Below, piece after piece: positions 1 through 11,242 of a stretch of DNA of 64,000 nucleotides. The stretch's first letter is position 1, and every line of letters begins with the position of its first letter. The stretch comes from Nitrosospira multiformis. Its GTDB lineage: Bacteria; Pseudomonadota; Gammaproteobacteria; Burkholderiales; Nitrosomonadaceae. Below the pieces are notes generated by a model that did no database searches, had not been told where the DNA came from, and saw only the letters and a list, made by a program, of their open reading frames with translations. The stretch spans positions 186,001-250,000 of the forward strand of contig NZ_FNKY01000001.1 in NCBI RefSeq assembly GCF_900103165.1, written 5' to 3'. Both the position numbers and the translations under genes were made by a program.

Positions 1-719
1 ATCTGGTCTCCGGCAATCGGAATCACCGCGGTATGGCGAATCGCGCCGTGCGTGAATACCGCGATATCGGTGGTGCCGCCGCCGATATCCACCAGGCATA
101 CGCCCAAGTCTTTCTCGTCTTCCGACAGCACGGCCATTGCCGAGGCCAGCGGTTGCAGCACCAGATCGCGCACTTCCAGTCCGCAGCGGCGCACGCATTT
201 CATGATGTTCTGCGCCGCGGACACCGCACCGGTGACGATATGCACTTTAACCTCCAGCCGTACGCCGCTCATGCCGATAGGCTCACGCACATCTTCCTGC
301 CCATCGATAATGAATTCCTGGTTGAGGACATGGAGGACTTGCTGGTCGTTGAGAATATTCACGGCCTTGGCGGTTTCCATCACACGTTCCACGTCCAGCC
401 GCGATACTTCCTTGTCCTTGATCGCAACCATTCCATGCGAATTGAAGCTCTTGATATGGCTGCCGGCAATGCCGGTATATACCTCGCGGATTTTGCAATC
501 GGCCATGAGCTCTGCTTCTTCCAGCGCGCGCTGGATCGCCATCACCGTCGTCTCGATATTGACGACCACGCCTTTTTTCAGGCCGCGCGAGGGATGGCTA
601 CCCATGCCGATAACCTCGAATCCACCCTCGGGCTTGACTTCCGCGACGATGGCGACAATCTTCGATGTGCCGATATCGAGGCCGACAATCAGGTTCTTAT
701 TTTCATTGATTCTACTCAT
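1..719 (-). CDS. ftsA: Cell division protein FtsA (3' end cut by the window edge)
   Basis: Actin-like ATPase that tethers FtsZ filaments to the inner face of the cytoplasmic membrane and recruits later division proteins. The reverse strand reads from an ATG at 719 without a stop to the window edge, about 239 codons of a protein usually near 410. The N-terminus carries the actin-fold phosphate-1 loop (VGLDIGTSK, residues 12-20) and a second phosphate loop (LVDIGGGTTD) lies near the cut end. The C-terminal membrane-targeting helix is beyond the window. It follows ftsQ, as in most betaproteobacterial dcw clusters, and ftsZ is expected next. Identification is very secure. Confidence 0.96.
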   Translation of the reverse strand, partial: MSRINENKNLIVGLDIGTSKIVAIVAEVKPEGGFEVIGMGSHPSRGLKKGVVVNIETTVMAIQRALEEAELMADCKIREVYTGIAGSHIKSFNSHGMVAIKDKEVSRLDVERVMETAKAVNILNDQQVLHVLNQEFIIDGQEDVREPIGMSGVRLEVKVHIVTGAVSAAQNIMKCVRRCGLEVRDLVLQPLASAMAVLSEDEKDLGVCLVDIGGGTTDIAVFTHGAIRHTAVIPIAGDQ

Positions 720-784
720 CTGCTTCGTGAACCCTTGATTTCGTGGTGCTTTCTTCCAACTTGGTTTTTCCTGTATTCCTTCGG

Positions 785-1483
785 TTATCGCACAGCGAAT
801 CCGTTGGGGTAACGCAAATCCACATAACTCAGTTGCCGGTTTAATCGCGCAATGCTGTGGTCATGCGCCAGGACATATCGCGCCATCCGTGATTCCATCT
901 GCTCGCGCCCGAGTTCCAGTACGGTTCCATTATCCAGGTGAACCCGCCAGGCACGACGGGGTGAAAGATTCATCTGTTCAATGCGCTGTTGCAAGGGTCG
1001 CAGCAGTTCAGTAAAGACAGCATACTGCCGCACCATGTCATGCGAACTCCCCGCCGGTCCATCGAATACAGGCAGTACTTCATCAGACGCGGCGTTGAAT
1101 GTTTCACCATGCGTATTCACCAATGCGTCGCTGCCCCAGCGTGCCAGCGCGACATGTTCCTCAAGCGTCACTTCCAGGCTCTGCGGCCAGTGCCGCCGCA
1201 CGCTTGCAACGCGCACCCAGGGCAGCTTCCCGAATGCCTGGCGCATGGTATTGAGATCAAGTGCCAGGAAGCTTCCAATATATTCGCTATGAACAGCGCT
1301 TTCGATCTGTTCCCGTGTCACATGCTTCAGTTTGCCGCTGCTGCTAGCGCTAACATTCAGCGCCTTCACCGGCAACACCGGCAAACTCAGCGCCCACTGG
1401 CTGGCGGTATAGGCCACCATCAGCGCAACCAGCACAAATAGTGTATTGGCCAGCAAGTCCAGCGCCTGATGGTTATCCCACAT
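785..1483 (-). CDS. ftsQ: Cell division protein FtsQ
   Basis: Bitopic divisome protein that bridges early and late division proteins through FtsB and FtsL in the periplasm. About 232 residues: short cytoplasmic N-terminus, one membrane segment (about residues 11-30), a POTRA domain with the pattern [10 protein letters not shown] and a beta domain. I chose the ATG at 1483 because GGAG lies 7 nt upstream and it overlaps the ddl stop by only 11 nt; an in-frame start at 1519 would extend further into ddl. The ddl-ftsQ-ftsA order is the classical one. Sequence identity in this family is low, so context carries part of the call. Confidence 0.93.
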   Translation of the reverse strand: MWDNHQALDLLANTLFVLVALMVAYTASQWALSLPVLPVKALNVSASSSGKLKHVTREQIESAVHSEYIGSFLALDLNTMRQAFGKLPWVRVASVRRHWPQSLEVTLEEHVALARWGSDALVNTHGETFNAASDEVLPVFDGPAGSSHDMVRQYAVFTELLRPLQQRIEQMNLSPRRAWRVHLDNGTVLELGREQMESRMARYVLAHDHSIARLNRQLSYVDLRYPNGFAVR

Positions 1484-2390
1484 GGGCCAGCTCCAGTATC
1501 CGCAGCACCAAATCATCAAACGATATTCCCACCGCTTTTGCCGCCATCGGTACGAGACTGTGGTCGGTCATGCCGGGAGAGGTATTGGTCTCAAGAAAAT
1601 AGGGTTTGCCGGATTTATCCAGTATCACGTCCACCCTGCCCCATCCTTCACACCCCAATGTCTGGTGCGCTTGCAGCGCCTGCATCTGAATTGCCTGCTC
1701 TTCCGCAGCGGATAAACCGCTTGGGCAAAAATACCGGGTATCATCGGAAAGATATTTAGCCTGATAATCGTATAAGCCGCTCGCCGTCTGTATCCGCACC
1801 AGGGGTAGCGGGGTCTCTCCGAGAATGGCGGCAGTCAGTTCCACCCCTTCGATAAACTGCTCCGCCAACACCATGGTGTCGTGCTTCGCCGCTGATTCAT
1901 AGGCAGCCGGCAAGTCCATCGCAGCCATGACTTTACTCAAGCCGATGGTTGATCCTTCGCGGGATGGCTTGACGATCAGCGGCAGGCCAAGCGCTTTTAC
2001 CACCGCGTCAAAATCACTTTGGGCATTCAGCAGAATATGGCGGGGGGTACTGATTCCCGCCGCCTGCCATAGCAGCTTTGTACGCCATTTATCCATGGCC
2101 AGCGCACTCGCCATGACCCCGCTGCCGGTATAAGGCAAACCCATAAGCTCCAGAGCGCCCTGCACGGTACCGTCTTCACCATAGCGCCCATGCAGGGCAA
2201 TATGCGCCCGATTAAAACCCTGCTGCAGAAGCGCCTCCATGTGCTGTTCAGAGGGGTCGAAGGGGTGAGCGTCCACGCCCCGGCGCCGTAGCGCGTCAAG
2301 TACCGCGTTACCGCTTTTGAGTGAAATCTCACGCTCAGCGGAACGTCCTCCTAGCAAAACCGCAACTTTTCCGAAAGCAGAGCGACTCAT
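1473..2390 (-). CDS. ddl: D-alanine--D-alanine ligase
   Basis: Cytoplasmic ATP-grasp enzyme that makes D-Ala-D-Ala for addition by MurF. It shows the Ddl N-terminal motif [22 protein letters not shown] (substrate loop), the ATP-grasp lysine region [11 protein letters not shown] and the C-terminal Mg/ATP motif [13 protein letters not shown]. The 305-residue length is normal. The ATG at 2390 lies 2 nt after the murB stop; a TTG at 2396 is a weaker alternative. The gene probably relies on translation coupled to murB. Confidence 0.97.
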   Translation of the reverse strand: MSRSAFGKVAVLLGGRSAEREISLKSGNAVLDALRRRGVDAHPFDPSEQHMEALLQQGFNRAHIALHGRYGEDGTVQGALELMGLPYTGSGVMASALAMDKWRTKLLWQAAGISTPRHILLNAQSDFDAVVKALGLPLIVKPSREGSTIGLSKVMAAMDLPAAYESAAKHDTMVLAEQFIEGVELTAAILGETPLPLVRIQTASGLYDYQAKYLSDDTRYFCPSGLSAAEEQAIQMQALQAHQTLGCEGWGRVDVILDKSGKPYFLETNTSPGMTDHSLVPMAAKAVGISFDDLVLRILELAHVG

Positions 2391-2392
2391 GA

Positions 2393-3409
2393 TCAATCGT
2401 TCCCGATAAGATTGTCAGTGGCGAAATTTTGAATCCGACCGGATTCATGGGACCCAATGATTCGCACCTCTTGCACCAGTTCAATCCCGGTCTGTTCCTT
2501 CACGGTTTCGCGTACCGCGGCAATCACCGCTTCAATTTCAGCCGCCGTGGCGTCGCCGGTGTTTACGATAAAGTTTGCATGCTTGGACGAAACCATCGCG
2601 CCGCCGGCACGAAAACCCTTCAGCCCGCATGACTCGATTAGCCGCGCCGCATGATCCCCCGGCGGATTGCGAAACACTGACCCGGCATTGGGCAGATTCA
2701 ATGGCTGAGTGTTGATGCGCCGGGTGAGCAATTCCTTGATCTTTTTGCGCGATGCCGCATCTTCGCCGCACAATAATCTGAATCCGCCCCCTACAAACCA
2801 TTCCTCACCGGAAGCATCCTGCCCCTTCCGATCCTCGATCTTTGTCTCAGGCTTCAATATGACGTGCCGGTAGCCAATCTCATAGTCCCCTGGCACGCGT
2901 TCGCGCAGTTGACCTGTGCGACTGAGTATTTGCACCCGTTCGACAATTCCCCAGGTTTCCGCACCATAACAACCCGCATTCATCGCCAGCGCTCCGCCCA
3001 CCGTACCGGGTATGCCCGCCAGAAACTCCGCACCCGCCAGACTGTGCAATGCCGCGAATCGGGCGACCTTCGCGCAGGCCACGCCCGCTCCGGCAACTAT
3101 CAATTCGTCATGTTCATCGCGCTGTTCCAGCCGCAGATCATTAAGCCGGGCATGCAGCACTACGACGGTGCCGCGCACCCCGCCATCGCGCACCAGAAGA
3201 TTACTGCCGAGACCCACCATATACACGGGTTCATCCTCCGGCAGGCCGCGTATGAATTGAGCCAGATCGGCCAGATCAGCCGGCATATAGATACGCTCCG
3301 CCTCGCCGCCCGCGCGCCAGGAAGTGTATTTTTTCATTGACTCATTCATGCGCATCTCCCCACGAAGAGCGCGCAACCCATGAGTTAATTTAATTTCTGA
3401 CATATCCAT
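2393..3409 (-). CDS. murB: UDP-N-acetylmuramate dehydrogenase MurB
   Basis: FAD-dependent reductase that converts UDP-GlcNAc-enolpyruvate to UDP-MurNAc. FAD-binding motifs are visible: TSWRAGG near the N-terminus, [13 protein letters not shown], and [26 protein letters not shown], with the catalytic Ser region, and a late KHANFIVN follow. The length of 338 aa fits a type I MurB. Either ATG (codon 1 or 3) near 3409 could be the start. It lies 86 nt after the murC stop, one of the larger gaps in this cluster. Confidence 0.97.
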   Translation of the reverse strand: MDMSEIKLTHGLRALRGEMRMNESMKKYTSWRAGGEAERIYMPADLADLAQFIRGLPEDEPVYMVGLGSNLLVRDGGVRGTVVVLHARLNDLRLEQRDEHDELIVAGAGVACAKVARFAALHSLAGAEFLAGIPGTVGGALAMNAGCYGAETWGIVERVQILSRTGQLRERVPGDYEIGYRHVILKPETKIEDRKGQDASGEEWFVGGGFRLLCGEDAASRKKIKELLTRRINTQPLNLPNAGSVFRNPPGDHAARLIESCGLKGFRAGGAMVSSKHANFIVNTGDATAAEIEAVIAAVRETVKEQTGIELVQEVRIIGSHESGRIQNFATDNLIGND

Positions 3410-3495
3410 TCATGCATCCAGCAACGATTCTCTCTCTTGTGAAGAAAAACAGGGCACCTGCTATCCTTTTTCCGCAACCGCGGGCCTGCTCAGGC

Positions 3496-4905
3496 CTAAG
3501 GTCCTTTTACAAGATCAGGCGCCACGCCTCCCACCGATCCCGCTCCCATCACCAATATGACGTCATTTTCCCGCGCCACACCCTGTATGGCGGCGGGCAA
3601 CTCATCCACCGTCTCGACAAATATCGGCTCAACCTTGCCCAGCACTCTCAGCGCACGCGCAAGCGACTTGCTGTCGGCCGCGACGATGGGCGCTTCGCCC
3701 GCCGGGTACACTTCCGTCAATAGCAGCACATCGGTGGTGGATAGCACCTTGACGAAATCCTCGAACAAGTCGCGGGTGCGGGAATAGCGATGCGGCTGGA
3801 ACACCAATACCAGCCTGCGGCCGGGGAATGCGCCGCGTGCGGCCGCGATGGTGGCCGCCATTTCCACCGGGTGATGACCGTAATCATCGACCAGCGTAAA
3901 ACTCCCGCCCCCATTCGCTTCCTCGCTGACCAGCTTGATTTCGCCATAGCGCTGAAAACGCCGATCCACGCCCCGAAAGTTTGCCAGCGCGTTGATGATG
4001 GCGGCATCTTTCACGCCCACTTCATTACACACGGCAATTGCCGCAAGCGCGTTCTGCACGTTATGCAACCCCGGTAGGTTCAACATGATCTTGAGTTTGC
4101 GAGTCTTGCCATTCAAGCCTACCAGCGCGGTAAAGTGCATCTGCCCTTCACTATGACGAATATCGGCGGCACGGATTTGCGCAGTATCCGATAAACCGTA
4201 AGTGGTGATAGGCTTGGTCACATCGGGCAGAATCTCACGCACGTTGGCATCGTCCACGCACACTACCGCCATCCCGTAAAAAGGCAGATGCCGCAGAAAA
4301 TCAACGAATGCCTGTTTGAGTTTGCTGACATCGTGACCGTAGGTTTCCATGTGATCGGCGTCTATATTGGTCACAACCGCCAGCACCGGTTGCAAATAGA
4401 GAAAGGAGGCATCCGATTCGTCGGCCTCGACCACGATAAACTCGCCACCGCCCAGTTTGGCATGGGAACCCGCGGCTTCCAGCCTGCCACCGATAACGAA
4501 CGTCGGGTCCATTTCCGCTTCCGCGAGAATGCTGGCGACCAGGCTTGTGGTAGTGGTCTTGCCATGTGTGCCTGCGATGGCGATTCCCTGACGTAATCTC
4601 AGCAACTCCGCCAGCATGATGGCGCGCGGCACTACCGGTACATTTCGCTCGCGCGCGGCAATCACTTCAGGGTTGTCCGGACCGATCGCCGTGGATGTCA
4701 CGACCGCGTCCGCCGATGCCACATGACTCCCCGCATGGCCCGAATGAATAATCGCACCCAGTTTTTTCAAGCGTCGGGTAATGGCGGTAGCGGACAAATC
4801 CGAGCCGCTAACCTGGTAGCCCAGATTGAGCAGCACCTCAGCGATTCCACTCATTCCCGAGCCGCCAATACCGACAAAATGCACATGTTTGACTTTATGT
4901 TTCAT
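3496..4905 (-). CDS. murC: UDP-N-acetylmuramate--L-alanine ligase MurC
   Basis: First Mur ligase; adds L-Ala to UDP-MurNAc with ATP in the cytoplasm. The N-terminal Rossmann motif GIGGSGMSG (residues 12-20) is a MurC hallmark, the ATP loop [10 protein letters not shown] is at 112-121, and the central domain has EADESDAS and the TNIDADHM motif. The C-terminal domain contains [10 protein letters not shown] and FQPHRYSRT. The length, 469 aa, is typical. Start ATG at 4905 follows murG's usual downstream position in the transcript. Confidence 0.98.
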   Translation of the reverse strand: MKHKVKHVHFVGIGGSGMSGIAEVLLNLGYQVSGSDLSATAITRRLKKLGAIIHSGHAGSHVASADAVVTSTAIGPDNPEVIAARERNVPVVPRAIMLAELLRLRQGIAIAGTHGKTTTTSLVASILAEAEMDPTFVIGGRLEAAGSHAKLGGGEFIVVEADESDASFLYLQPVLAVVTNIDADHMETYGHDVSKLKQAFVDFLRHLPFYGMAVVCVDDANVREILPDVTKPITTYGLSDTAQIRAADIRHSEGQMHFTALVGLNGKTRKLKIMLNLPGLHNVQNALAAIAVCNEVGVKDAAIINALANFRGVDRRFQRYGEIKLVSEEANGGGSFTLVDDYGHHPVEMAATIAAARGAFPGRRLVLVFQPHRYSRTRDLFEDFVKVLSTTDVLLLTEVYPAGEAPIVAADSKSLARALRVLGKVEPIFVETVDELPAAIQGVARENDVILVMGAGSVGGVAPDLVKGP

Positions 4906-4951
4906 ATCCAGAATTTGTGAAATGTGAAGGTAATGACCTCATTTTCAGTTC

Positions 4952-6025
4952 TCATGGCCTTAGCATTCCCATGCACGCTTCCGCTACCAGCCTGGTAGCA
5001 TCCGGTTTCGCCAGTTCGCGAGCGTTCATCGCCATTTCCAGAAGGGTCTCGCGAGTGAATCCCGTCAGTAATTCCGCCAGTCCTTGCGGAGTCAGTTCAT
5101 TCTGCGGCAACAGCACCGCCGCATTCCTATCACTCAGGAATTTCGCGTTGCTTGTCTGGTGATCATCCACCGCATACGGAAAAGGCACCAGAATGCTCGC
5201 CACGCCTGAGGCGGTCAGTTCGGCGATAGTCAGCGCTCCGGCCCGGCAAACCACCACATCACTATCGGCGTAACAGGCGGCCATGTTTTCAATGAAAGTG
5301 ACCAGATCACCTTCCACCTCCGCTTCGGCATAATTTTTTCTTAATGCGTCCAGGTGCCTTGTTCCGGCCTGATGCGTCACCAGTGGACGGAGCTTTTCAG
5401 GGATCAGCCCCAGCGCCTGCGGCACAATGGTATTCAGCGCTTGCGCACCCAGGCTGCCGCCAATCACCAGCAGCTTCAGTTTTCCGCTGCGCGCGGCATA
5501 TCTCTTGTCCGGTGCTTCCAACTGGCTGATTTCGCTACGCACCGGGTTGCCGGAAAATGTCACCTTCCTGTCGCCCCTGATTACGCCGGGAAAACCCAGC
5601 AAGACTCTGTCGGCAAGCTTCGCCAATATCCTGTTGGCGAGACCGGGAACCGAATTCTGTTCGTGTATCAGCAGCGGCTTATTCAGTAAGGAGGCCATCA
5701 ATCCACCGGGAAATGCGGGATAACCCCCCATACCCAGCACCACATCGGGACGCACCCGGCCTATCACTCTGGCGCTTTGCCATAACGCACGTAACAGACG
5801 CATCGGCAGCGTGAGCCAGGTCGCAATATTCTTCCCGCGCAAACCGGAGAAGCGAATAGTCTCCATTTCATAGCCACGCTGCGGCGCCAGTGTGGTTTCC
5901 ATTCCTCGCTCCGTTCCCAGCCACACCACACGCCAACCCGCCTTCTTCATGTAATCCGCCACCGCCAGCCCTGGAAACACGTGCCCGCCGGTCCCTCCCG
6001 CCATGATGAGAATGGTGGGGATCAA
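4952..6025 (-). CDS. murG: MurG, lipid II-forming N-acetylglucosaminyltransferase
   Basis: Peripheral membrane GT28 enzyme that transfers GlcNAc onto lipid I to make lipid II. MAGGTGGHVFPGLAVA sits right at the N-terminus; GMGGYPAFPGG, HEQNSVPGLANR and the C-terminal nucleotide motif CRAGALTIAEL are all present. I prefer a TTG start at 6025: it has GAGGA at good spacing and gives the family's usual N-terminus. An in-frame ATG at 6076 overlaps the ftsW stop and would add 17 atypical residues with a poorly spaced ribosome site. Product certain, start moderate. Confidence 0.95.
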   Translation of the reverse strand: MIPTILIMAGGTGGHVFPGLAVADYMKKAGWRVVWLGTERGMETTLAPQRGYEMETIRFSGLRGKNIATWLTLPMRLLRALWQSARVIGRVRPDVVLGMGGYPAFPGGLMASLLNKPLLIHEQNSVPGLANRILAKLADRVLLGFPGVIRGDRKVTFSGNPVRSEISQLEAPDKRYAARSGKLKLLVIGGSLGAQALNTIVPQALGLIPEKLRPLVTHQAGTRHLDALRKNYAEAEVEGDLVTFIENMAACYADSDVVVCRAGALTIAELTASGVASILVPFPYAVDDHQTSNAKFLSDRNAAVLLPQNELTPQGLAELLTGFTRETLLEMAMNARELAKPDATRLVAEACMGMLRP

Positions 6026-6065
6026 GATGGATTCCTCATGCCGGCTTGGCGGTGCGACATTATTC

Positions 6066-7229
6066 TCATATTGCATACCCTTTCATCAGTTGCCGGTTTT
6101 CCCAATCCACTCGCATCAGCACCGCCAGCGCGACACAGTTGGCGACAATGCTACTGCCGCCAAAACTCATCAGCGGCAGCGTCAATCCCTTTGTCGGTAA
6201 TACACCCATGTTCACACCCATGTTGATCAAGGCCTGGACGCCCAGCCATACGCCGATACCTTGCGCCACCAGCGCGGAGTAATGACGTTCCCGCACAGCG
6301 GCCTGACGGCCTATTACGAATGCACGTATCACCAGCAACGCAAACAGCATCGTGACTGTCATGACTCCAACGAAACCAAGCTCCTCCGCGATCACGGCAA
6401 GCAGAAAGTCAGTATGTGCTTCAGGCAGATAGAAAAGCTTTTCCACGCTTCCGCCCAGGCCTACCCCCAGCCATTCACCACGTCCGAATGCAATCAGGGC
6501 ATGGCTCAACTGGTACCCTTTTCCATAGGGATCGTCCCACGGATCCATGAATCCAAAGAACCGCTGCATGCGATAAGGCTCAATCCAGATCAGCGCCAAC
6601 AGGCAGATGACCAGAAAGCCGGTCAATCCCGCGAACAGCTTCAGGTCCATACCCCCCAAAAATAGTATCGCCATCATGATGACGGTGATGACGACGAATG
6701 CCCCCAGATCCGGTTCGAGCAGCAGGAGCGGACCCACCATCAGCATGACGATCAGCATGGGAAAGAAACCTTTGCGGAAACTGTCCAGGTAAGCCGCCTT
6801 GCGAACGGTATAGTTGGCGGCGTAAAACACTACGAACAGTTTCATGAACTCCGATGGTTGCAGATTCACGATCAGCAGCGATATCCAGCGCCGGCTGCCG
6901 TTGACTTCGCGGCCTATCCCGGGAATCAGCACCAGCACCAACAGCGCCAGTCCCAGTAAAAACAGGTGCAACGAATACTTCTGCCATGCGGACACCGGCA
7001 CCTGGAATGTGATCAGCCCTGCCAGCAAACCCACCGCCAAATAGGCCCCATGCCGGACAAGAAAATAGGCAGGATGGCCATTTGTGCCTCGCCCCGCTTC
7101 AGCGATGGCGATGGACGCGGAATAGACCATCACCAACCCCAGACTCAGCAACAATATCGCGGACCAGATCAGGGATTGATCAAAATTGGGCAGACTTCTC
7201 TGGTAATTGATATCGCTCTGGTAGATCAT
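6066..7229 (-). CDS. ftsW: Peptidoglycan polymerase FtsW (SEDS family)
   Basis: Integral membrane SEDS glycosyltransferase that polymerises lipid II at the septum with its partner FtsI, also encoded here. About ten hydrophobic segments are seen in 387 aa. Typical motifs are VMVYSAS in the first helix, GSRRWISL before a QPSEFMKL motif, and [14 protein letters not shown] near the end. Its ATG shares one base with the murD stop (TGATG), indicating coupled translation. Confidence 0.97.
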   Translation of the reverse strand: MIYQSDINYQRSLPNFDQSLIWSAILLLSLGLVMVYSASIAIAEAGRGTNGHPAYFLVRHGAYLAVGLLAGLITFQVPVSAWQKYSLHLFLLGLALLVLVLIPGIGREVNGSRRWISLLIVNLQPSEFMKLFVVFYAANYTVRKAAYLDSFRKGFFPMLIVMLMVGPLLLLEPDLGAFVVITVIMMAILFLGGMDLKLFAGLTGFLVICLLALIWIEPYRMQRFFGFMDPWDDPYGKGYQLSHALIAFGRGEWLGVGLGGSVEKLFYLPEAHTDFLLAVIAEELGFVGVMTVTMLFALLVIRAFVIGRQAAVRERHYSALVAQGIGVWLGVQALINMGVNMGVLPTKGLTLPLMSFGGSSIVANCVALAVLMRVDWENRQLMKGYAI

Positions 7230-8662
7230 CAGGTGAGGACCTTAGGAGTCGTGGCTGAGATTCCGGTCTGCAAATCCCTAACCGCCGCAACGAATACCTC
7301 GGCACGGTGAGCGTAATTCCTGAACATGTCGAGGCTTGCACATGCCGGTGACATCAATACCGCATCACCTTCCTGTGCCAGCGCAAAGCTTCGCTGCACG
7401 GCTTCTTCCATGGTGGTGACGTAATGCAGCGGCACCCCGCAGCCATTTATTGCGGCGGAGATTTTTTCCGCATCGCGCCCGATCAATACCACTGCTCGCA
7501 CATGTTTCGCTACCGGTTGTGCCAATGGAGAAAAATCCTGCCCCTTGCCGTCGCCGCCCGCGATCAGCACCACACTTTGCATCATGCCGTTCAACGCAGC
7601 GACCGTTGCGCCCACGTTGGTGCCTTTCGAATCGTCGTAGAACGTGATGCCGCTGAATGCCGCCACTTTTTCCATCCGATGCGACAATCCCCTGAATTCG
7701 CGCAAGGCTTGCAGCAATGGTGCAAATGGCAGCTCGATGGCGCGGCATAGCGCCAGTGCGGCCAGCGCGTTGGCCGCATTGTGCAAGCCGGTGACGCCAA
7801 GCTCGCTGGTTTTCATCAAACGAGTTTTCCCCTGCACCAACCAGCTATTTTCACTGTCGTGGATCAAACCAAAATCATCCTCACCAACCGGCATATCCAG
7901 ACCGAAAGTCATCTGCTTTCTGCCGGTCAATGCCATCGCACGCACGACAGGATCGTCGCGATTCAGAACCTGAACACCGCCGCCATGACCGTTCTCGATG
8001 CCACCCTGAAATATCCTTGCCTTGGCAGCAGCGTAATCCCGCATTCCGGCATAGCGGTCGAAATGGTCTTCACTCAAGTTCAGCACCGTCGCCGCATCAG
8101 GATCAAGATTTCTTGTGGTTTCCAATTGAAAACTGGAAACCTCCAGTACCCATGCCTGCGGCAATTTTCCTGAGTCTTCCCGCCGCATCAGTGCATCCAG
8201 CACGGCCGGACCGATATTGCCGGCTACTTCGACATCCCATCCTGCTTTCCGCACCATCGCCCCCGCCATGGCGGTTACCGTTGTCTTGCCGTTGGAACCG
8301 GTAATGGCCAGAATCTTTGGTTTTGCCACATCAGGTTGTTTAATCGCCAAAGCGAAAAGCTCCATGTCCCCCATCACGGGTACACCGTCCCTCACGGCCG
8401 ACTGCACCAGCGGCTCCGCCACAGGCACGCCGGGACTGATGGCAACGAGGTCTATACCGGCGAAGACTTCGGCTGTCAATGCGCCGGTAAATCTCCGGGC
8501 GCCGGGCAGGGCTTGTTTTAACCCCTCCAGACAAGGAGGTGCCGCACGGCTATCAGCCGCGCGCACATTCGCGCCCATGCGCGACAACCACTTGGCCATA
8601 GAGAGTCCGGTTTCGCCCATTCCGAGCACCAGCACGGTTCTACCTCGCAAATTCATATCCAA
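7229..8662 (-). CDS. murD: UDP-N-acetylmuramoylalanine--D-glutamate ligase MurD
   Basis: Mur ligase adding D-Glu to UDP-MurNAc-L-Ala. It has the N-terminal uridine-binding motif [11 protein letters not shown], the ATP loop [11 protein letters not shown] at 120-130, and [11 protein letters not shown] in the central domain. [13 protein letters not shown] and [11 protein letters not shown] are in the C-terminal domain. At 477 aa it is slightly long but normal for betaproteobacteria. It ends in a one-base overlap with ftsW and begins 6 nt after the mraY stop. Confidence 0.98.
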   Translation of the reverse strand: MDMNLRGRTVLVLGMGETGLSMAKWLSRMGANVRAADSRAAPPCLEGLKQALPGARRFTGALTAEVFAGIDLVAISPGVPVAEPLVQSAVRDGVPVMGDMELFALAIKQPDVAKPKILAITGSNGKTTVTAMAGAMVRKAGWDVEVAGNIGPAVLDALMRREDSGKLPQAWVLEVSSFQLETTRNLDPDAATVLNLSEDHFDRYAGMRDYAAAKARIFQGGIENGHGGGVQVLNRDDPVVRAMALTGRKQMTFGLDMPVGEDDFGLIHDSENSWLVQGKTRLMKTSELGVTGLHNAANALAALALCRAIELPFAPLLQALREFRGLSHRMEKVAAFSGITFYDDSKGTNVGATVAALNGMMQSVVLIAGGDGKGQDFSPLAQPVAKHVRAVVLIGRDAEKISAAINGCGVPLHYVTTMEEAVQRSFALAQEGDAVLMSPACASLDMFRNYAHRAEVFVAAVRDLQTGISATTPKVLT

Positions 8663-8668
8663 TCTTTT

Positions 8669-9754
8669 TTATCTCAACTTCAACGACGACAATCCAAACA
8701 GCACCAGCATCATGGTGATGATCCAGAAACGGACCACCACCTGGTTTTCCTTCCATCCTTTCAATTCGTAGTGATGATGCAGCGGGGCCATGCGAAAAAT
8801 GCGCTTGCCAACCAGTTTGAACGAAGCTACCTGCAGCATCACCGATAAGGTCTCCACCACGAAGACGCCGCCCATGATGAGCAGTACGATTTCCTGGCGT
8901 ACTATCACTGTCACAATCCCGAGTGCGGCGCCAAGCGCGAGCGCACCGACATCGCCCATGAACACTTCCGCCGGATAGGCGTTGAACCAGAGGAAAGCGA
9001 GCCCAGCACCCGCCAGCGCGCCGCAGAAGACGGCCAGCTCGCCTGCATTGGGGATATGAGGGATGCCGAGATATTTCGCGAATACCGCGTGACCCGCTAC
9101 GTAGGCGAAGATTGCGAGGGCGCTGCTGATCATGACGGTAGGCATGATGGCCAGACCATCGAGCCCATCCGTCAGATTCACCGCATTGCTGGTGCCCACG
9201 ATGACAAAATAGGCAAGCGTAACAAACCCGGCTACACCAAGCGGGATTGCCACTTGCTTGAAGAATGGCACAATCATGGTGGTCTGTGCAGGCAAATCGG
9301 CGGTTAAAGCAAGGTATAGCGCCACCGAGAGGGCAATTGCCGACTGCCAGAAGAGCTTTGCTCTGGCGGAAAGCCCCTTCGGATTGCGATATACCACCTT
9401 GCGGTAATCATCCACCCAGCCGATGATGCCGAAACCCAGTGTGGTCACGAGTACCACCCATACATAACGGTTGCTTAAATCCGCCCAGAGTAACGTGGAA
9501 ATGGCGATGGATACCAGTATCAGCGCACCGCCCATCGTGGGCGTACCAGCCTTCACAAGATGACTCTGCGGTCCGTCATCGCGCACCGACTGACCTATTT
9601 TGTAAGCGGTGAGCTTACGTATCATGGCGGGCCCGATAATGAACGAAATCGCCAGAGAGGTAAGTGCCGCCAGCACCGTGCGCAAGGTAATGTAATTGAA
9701 CACATTGAATACGCGAATGTCCTTCGCAAGCCATTGAGCGAGTTCTAGCAGCAT
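8669..9754 (-). CDS. mraY: Phospho-MurNAc-pentapeptide transferase MraY
   Basis: Polytopic membrane enzyme that transfers phospho-MurNAc-pentapeptide to undecaprenyl phosphate, forming lipid I. About ten membrane segments; catalytic aspartate motifs [19 protein letters not shown] and [11 protein letters not shown] are intact, with PLHHHYE near the C-terminus. I chose the ATG at 9754 (MLLELAQWL), the usual MraY start, over an in-frame GTG five codons upstream. The resulting 361 aa match the family. Confidence 0.98.
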   Translation of the reverse strand: MLLELAQWLAKDIRVFNVFNYITLRTVLAALTSLAISFIIGPAMIRKLTAYKIGQSVRDDGPQSHLVKAGTPTMGGALILVSIAISTLLWADLSNRYVWVVLVTTLGFGIIGWVDDYRKVVYRNPKGLSARAKLFWQSAIALSVALYLALTADLPAQTTMIVPFFKQVAIPLGVAGFVTLAYFVIVGTSNAVNLTDGLDGLAIMPTVMISSALAIFAYVAGHAVFAKYLGIPHIPNAGELAVFCGALAGAGLAFLWFNAYPAEVFMGDVGALALGAALGIVTVIVRQEIVLLIMGGVFVVETLSVMLQVASFKLVGKRIFRMAPLHHHYELKGWKENQVVVRFWIITMMLVLFGLSSLKLR

Positions 9755-9856
9755 GACAGCCGCCTGCACAGAACGTTGCCTTTCGGGACTTGCCGGCCGG
9801 CAAACCGGGGTAGCTTACTCATGATTTCCGCATGATTAATATTCATGGCTCATAAC

Positions 9857-11242
9857 TCATAATTCGATATGCTTGACTACCCGCTCCATATGCATAAAGC
9901 GCGATCCCTTTATCAGAAACGTCACATCGGCTGCCAGCTGGCTTCGTACCTCGGCCAGCAGTTCTTCGATTTTGTCGAAATGCCTTGCACCGGGACCAAA
10001 TTTCGCCACCGCATAAGCGCTCAATTCACCCAGCGCAAATAACCCATCAATCCCGGCAAGACGGGCTTCTTCACCGATGCGCTCATGAAAATCCCGCGCG
10101 CTGTCGCCCAACTCGCCCATGTCGCCAAGCACCAGGATTTTTTTACCCGGCGCTTTAGCCAGCACGGCCAGCGCGGCTCTCACCGACTCCGGGTTGGCGT
10201 TATAACTGTCGTCTATCAATATCGCGTCATGCAAACCGCGTTTTTTCTGCAAACGCCCTTTCACTCCGCAAAATTCTCTCAATCCTGATGCGATCACCTT
10301 CGTATCAATACCCATGGCCACCGCCACAGCCGCTGCCGCCAACGCATTGCGTACGTTGTGCTCGCCGGGCACCTGCAGCTCCACCTCTTCAACTCCTTCA
10401 GGCAGAATCAACGTCATGCCGCTGCCGAGAAAATCCAACTGGTAGCGCGCACTCACCTTTGGTTCTCCGCCAAGACCAAAATCCACCACTTTTCGGCTAC
10501 CGGCGAGTTTTCGCCATAGCGGAGCATTCGGATCGTCAGCGTTAATAACGGCAATGCCGTGTTGGTCAAGCCCCTCAAAAATTTCGCCCTTGGCGCAAGC
10601 GACCGCTTGCACCGAGCCCAGCCCTTCGACATGAGCTGCTCCCGCATTGGTAATCAGCGCCACGCCGGGCTTTGCCAGACGGGTCAAATACGCAATCTCG
10701 CCGGCATGATTCATACCCATTTCGATCACTGCATAAATATGCCGTTCGCGCAACCGCAATAGCATCAGCGGGACACCGATATCATTGTTAAGATTGCCTT
10801 CCGTCGCCAGTACCCTGTCCGGGCCGCCCGAGCCATCTGCGCCGCCCGCTGCCTCCACCGCTCTTCGCAATATGGAGGCGATCATTTCTTTTACAGTAGT
10901 CTTGCCATTACTGCCGGTCACCGCAACCATTGGAATGCTGAAGCCGCTACGCCAGTGCGCAGCCAACTGTCCCAACCCCAGTCGGGTGTCCTTCACCAGG
11001 ATCAGGGGGATTCCCGATGCCTGACTTTCAGCCGCCGATTCCAGACAGACCATTGCCGCGGTCGCACCTTTTTTCTTCACCTCGGCTATAAAATCATGGC
11101 CATCAAATTTCTCTCCGATCAACGCGACAAACAAATCGCCGCATTTGACCGTACGGCTATCGGTACTAACGGCGGTGAAACGCGCATCTTGACCACGCCA
11201 TTCGCCATGCAGCGCCTGCGCTGCCTTTCGCACCGTCATCAT
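9857..11242 (-). CDS. murF: UDP-MurNAc-tripeptide--D-Ala-D-Ala ligase MurF
   Basis: Final cytoplasmic Mur ligase; adds the D-Ala-D-Ala made by Ddl. ATP loop [13 protein letters not shown] at about 108-120, the MurF signature IEMGMNHAGEIAYL, and IDDSYNANPESVRAAL are present. The ATG overlaps the murE stop in an ATGA arrangement (11239-11242), so translation is probably coupled. A second ATG follows at once, so the start could be one codon later. Confidence 0.98.
   Translation of the reverse strand: MMTVRKAAQALHGEWRGQDARFTAVSTDSRTVKCGDLFVALIGEKFDGHDFIAEVKKKGATAAMVCLESAAESQASGIPLILVKDTRLGLGQLAAHWRSGFSIPMVAVTGSNGKTTVKEMIASILRRAVEAAGGADGSGGPDRVLATEGNLNNDIGVPLMLLRLRERHIYAVIEMGMNHAGEIAYLTRLAKPGVALITNAGAAHVEGLGSVQAVACAKGEIFEGLDQHGIAVINADDPNAPLWRKLAGSRKVVDFGLGGEPKVSARYQLDFLGSGMTLILPEGVEEVELQVPGEHNVRNALAAAAVAVAMGIDTKVIASGLREFCGVKGRLQKKRGLHDAILIDDSYNANPESVRAALAVLAKAPGKKILVLGDMGELGDSARDFHERIGEEARLAGIDGLFALGELSAYAVAKFGPGARHFDKIEELLAEVRSQLAADVTFLIKGSRFMHMERVVKHIEL

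Noticed and set aside
33-812. A 259-codon plus-strand open frame at the window start
   Set aside because: It runs antisense to ftsA, whose minus-strand frame is rich in conserved actin-fold motifs.
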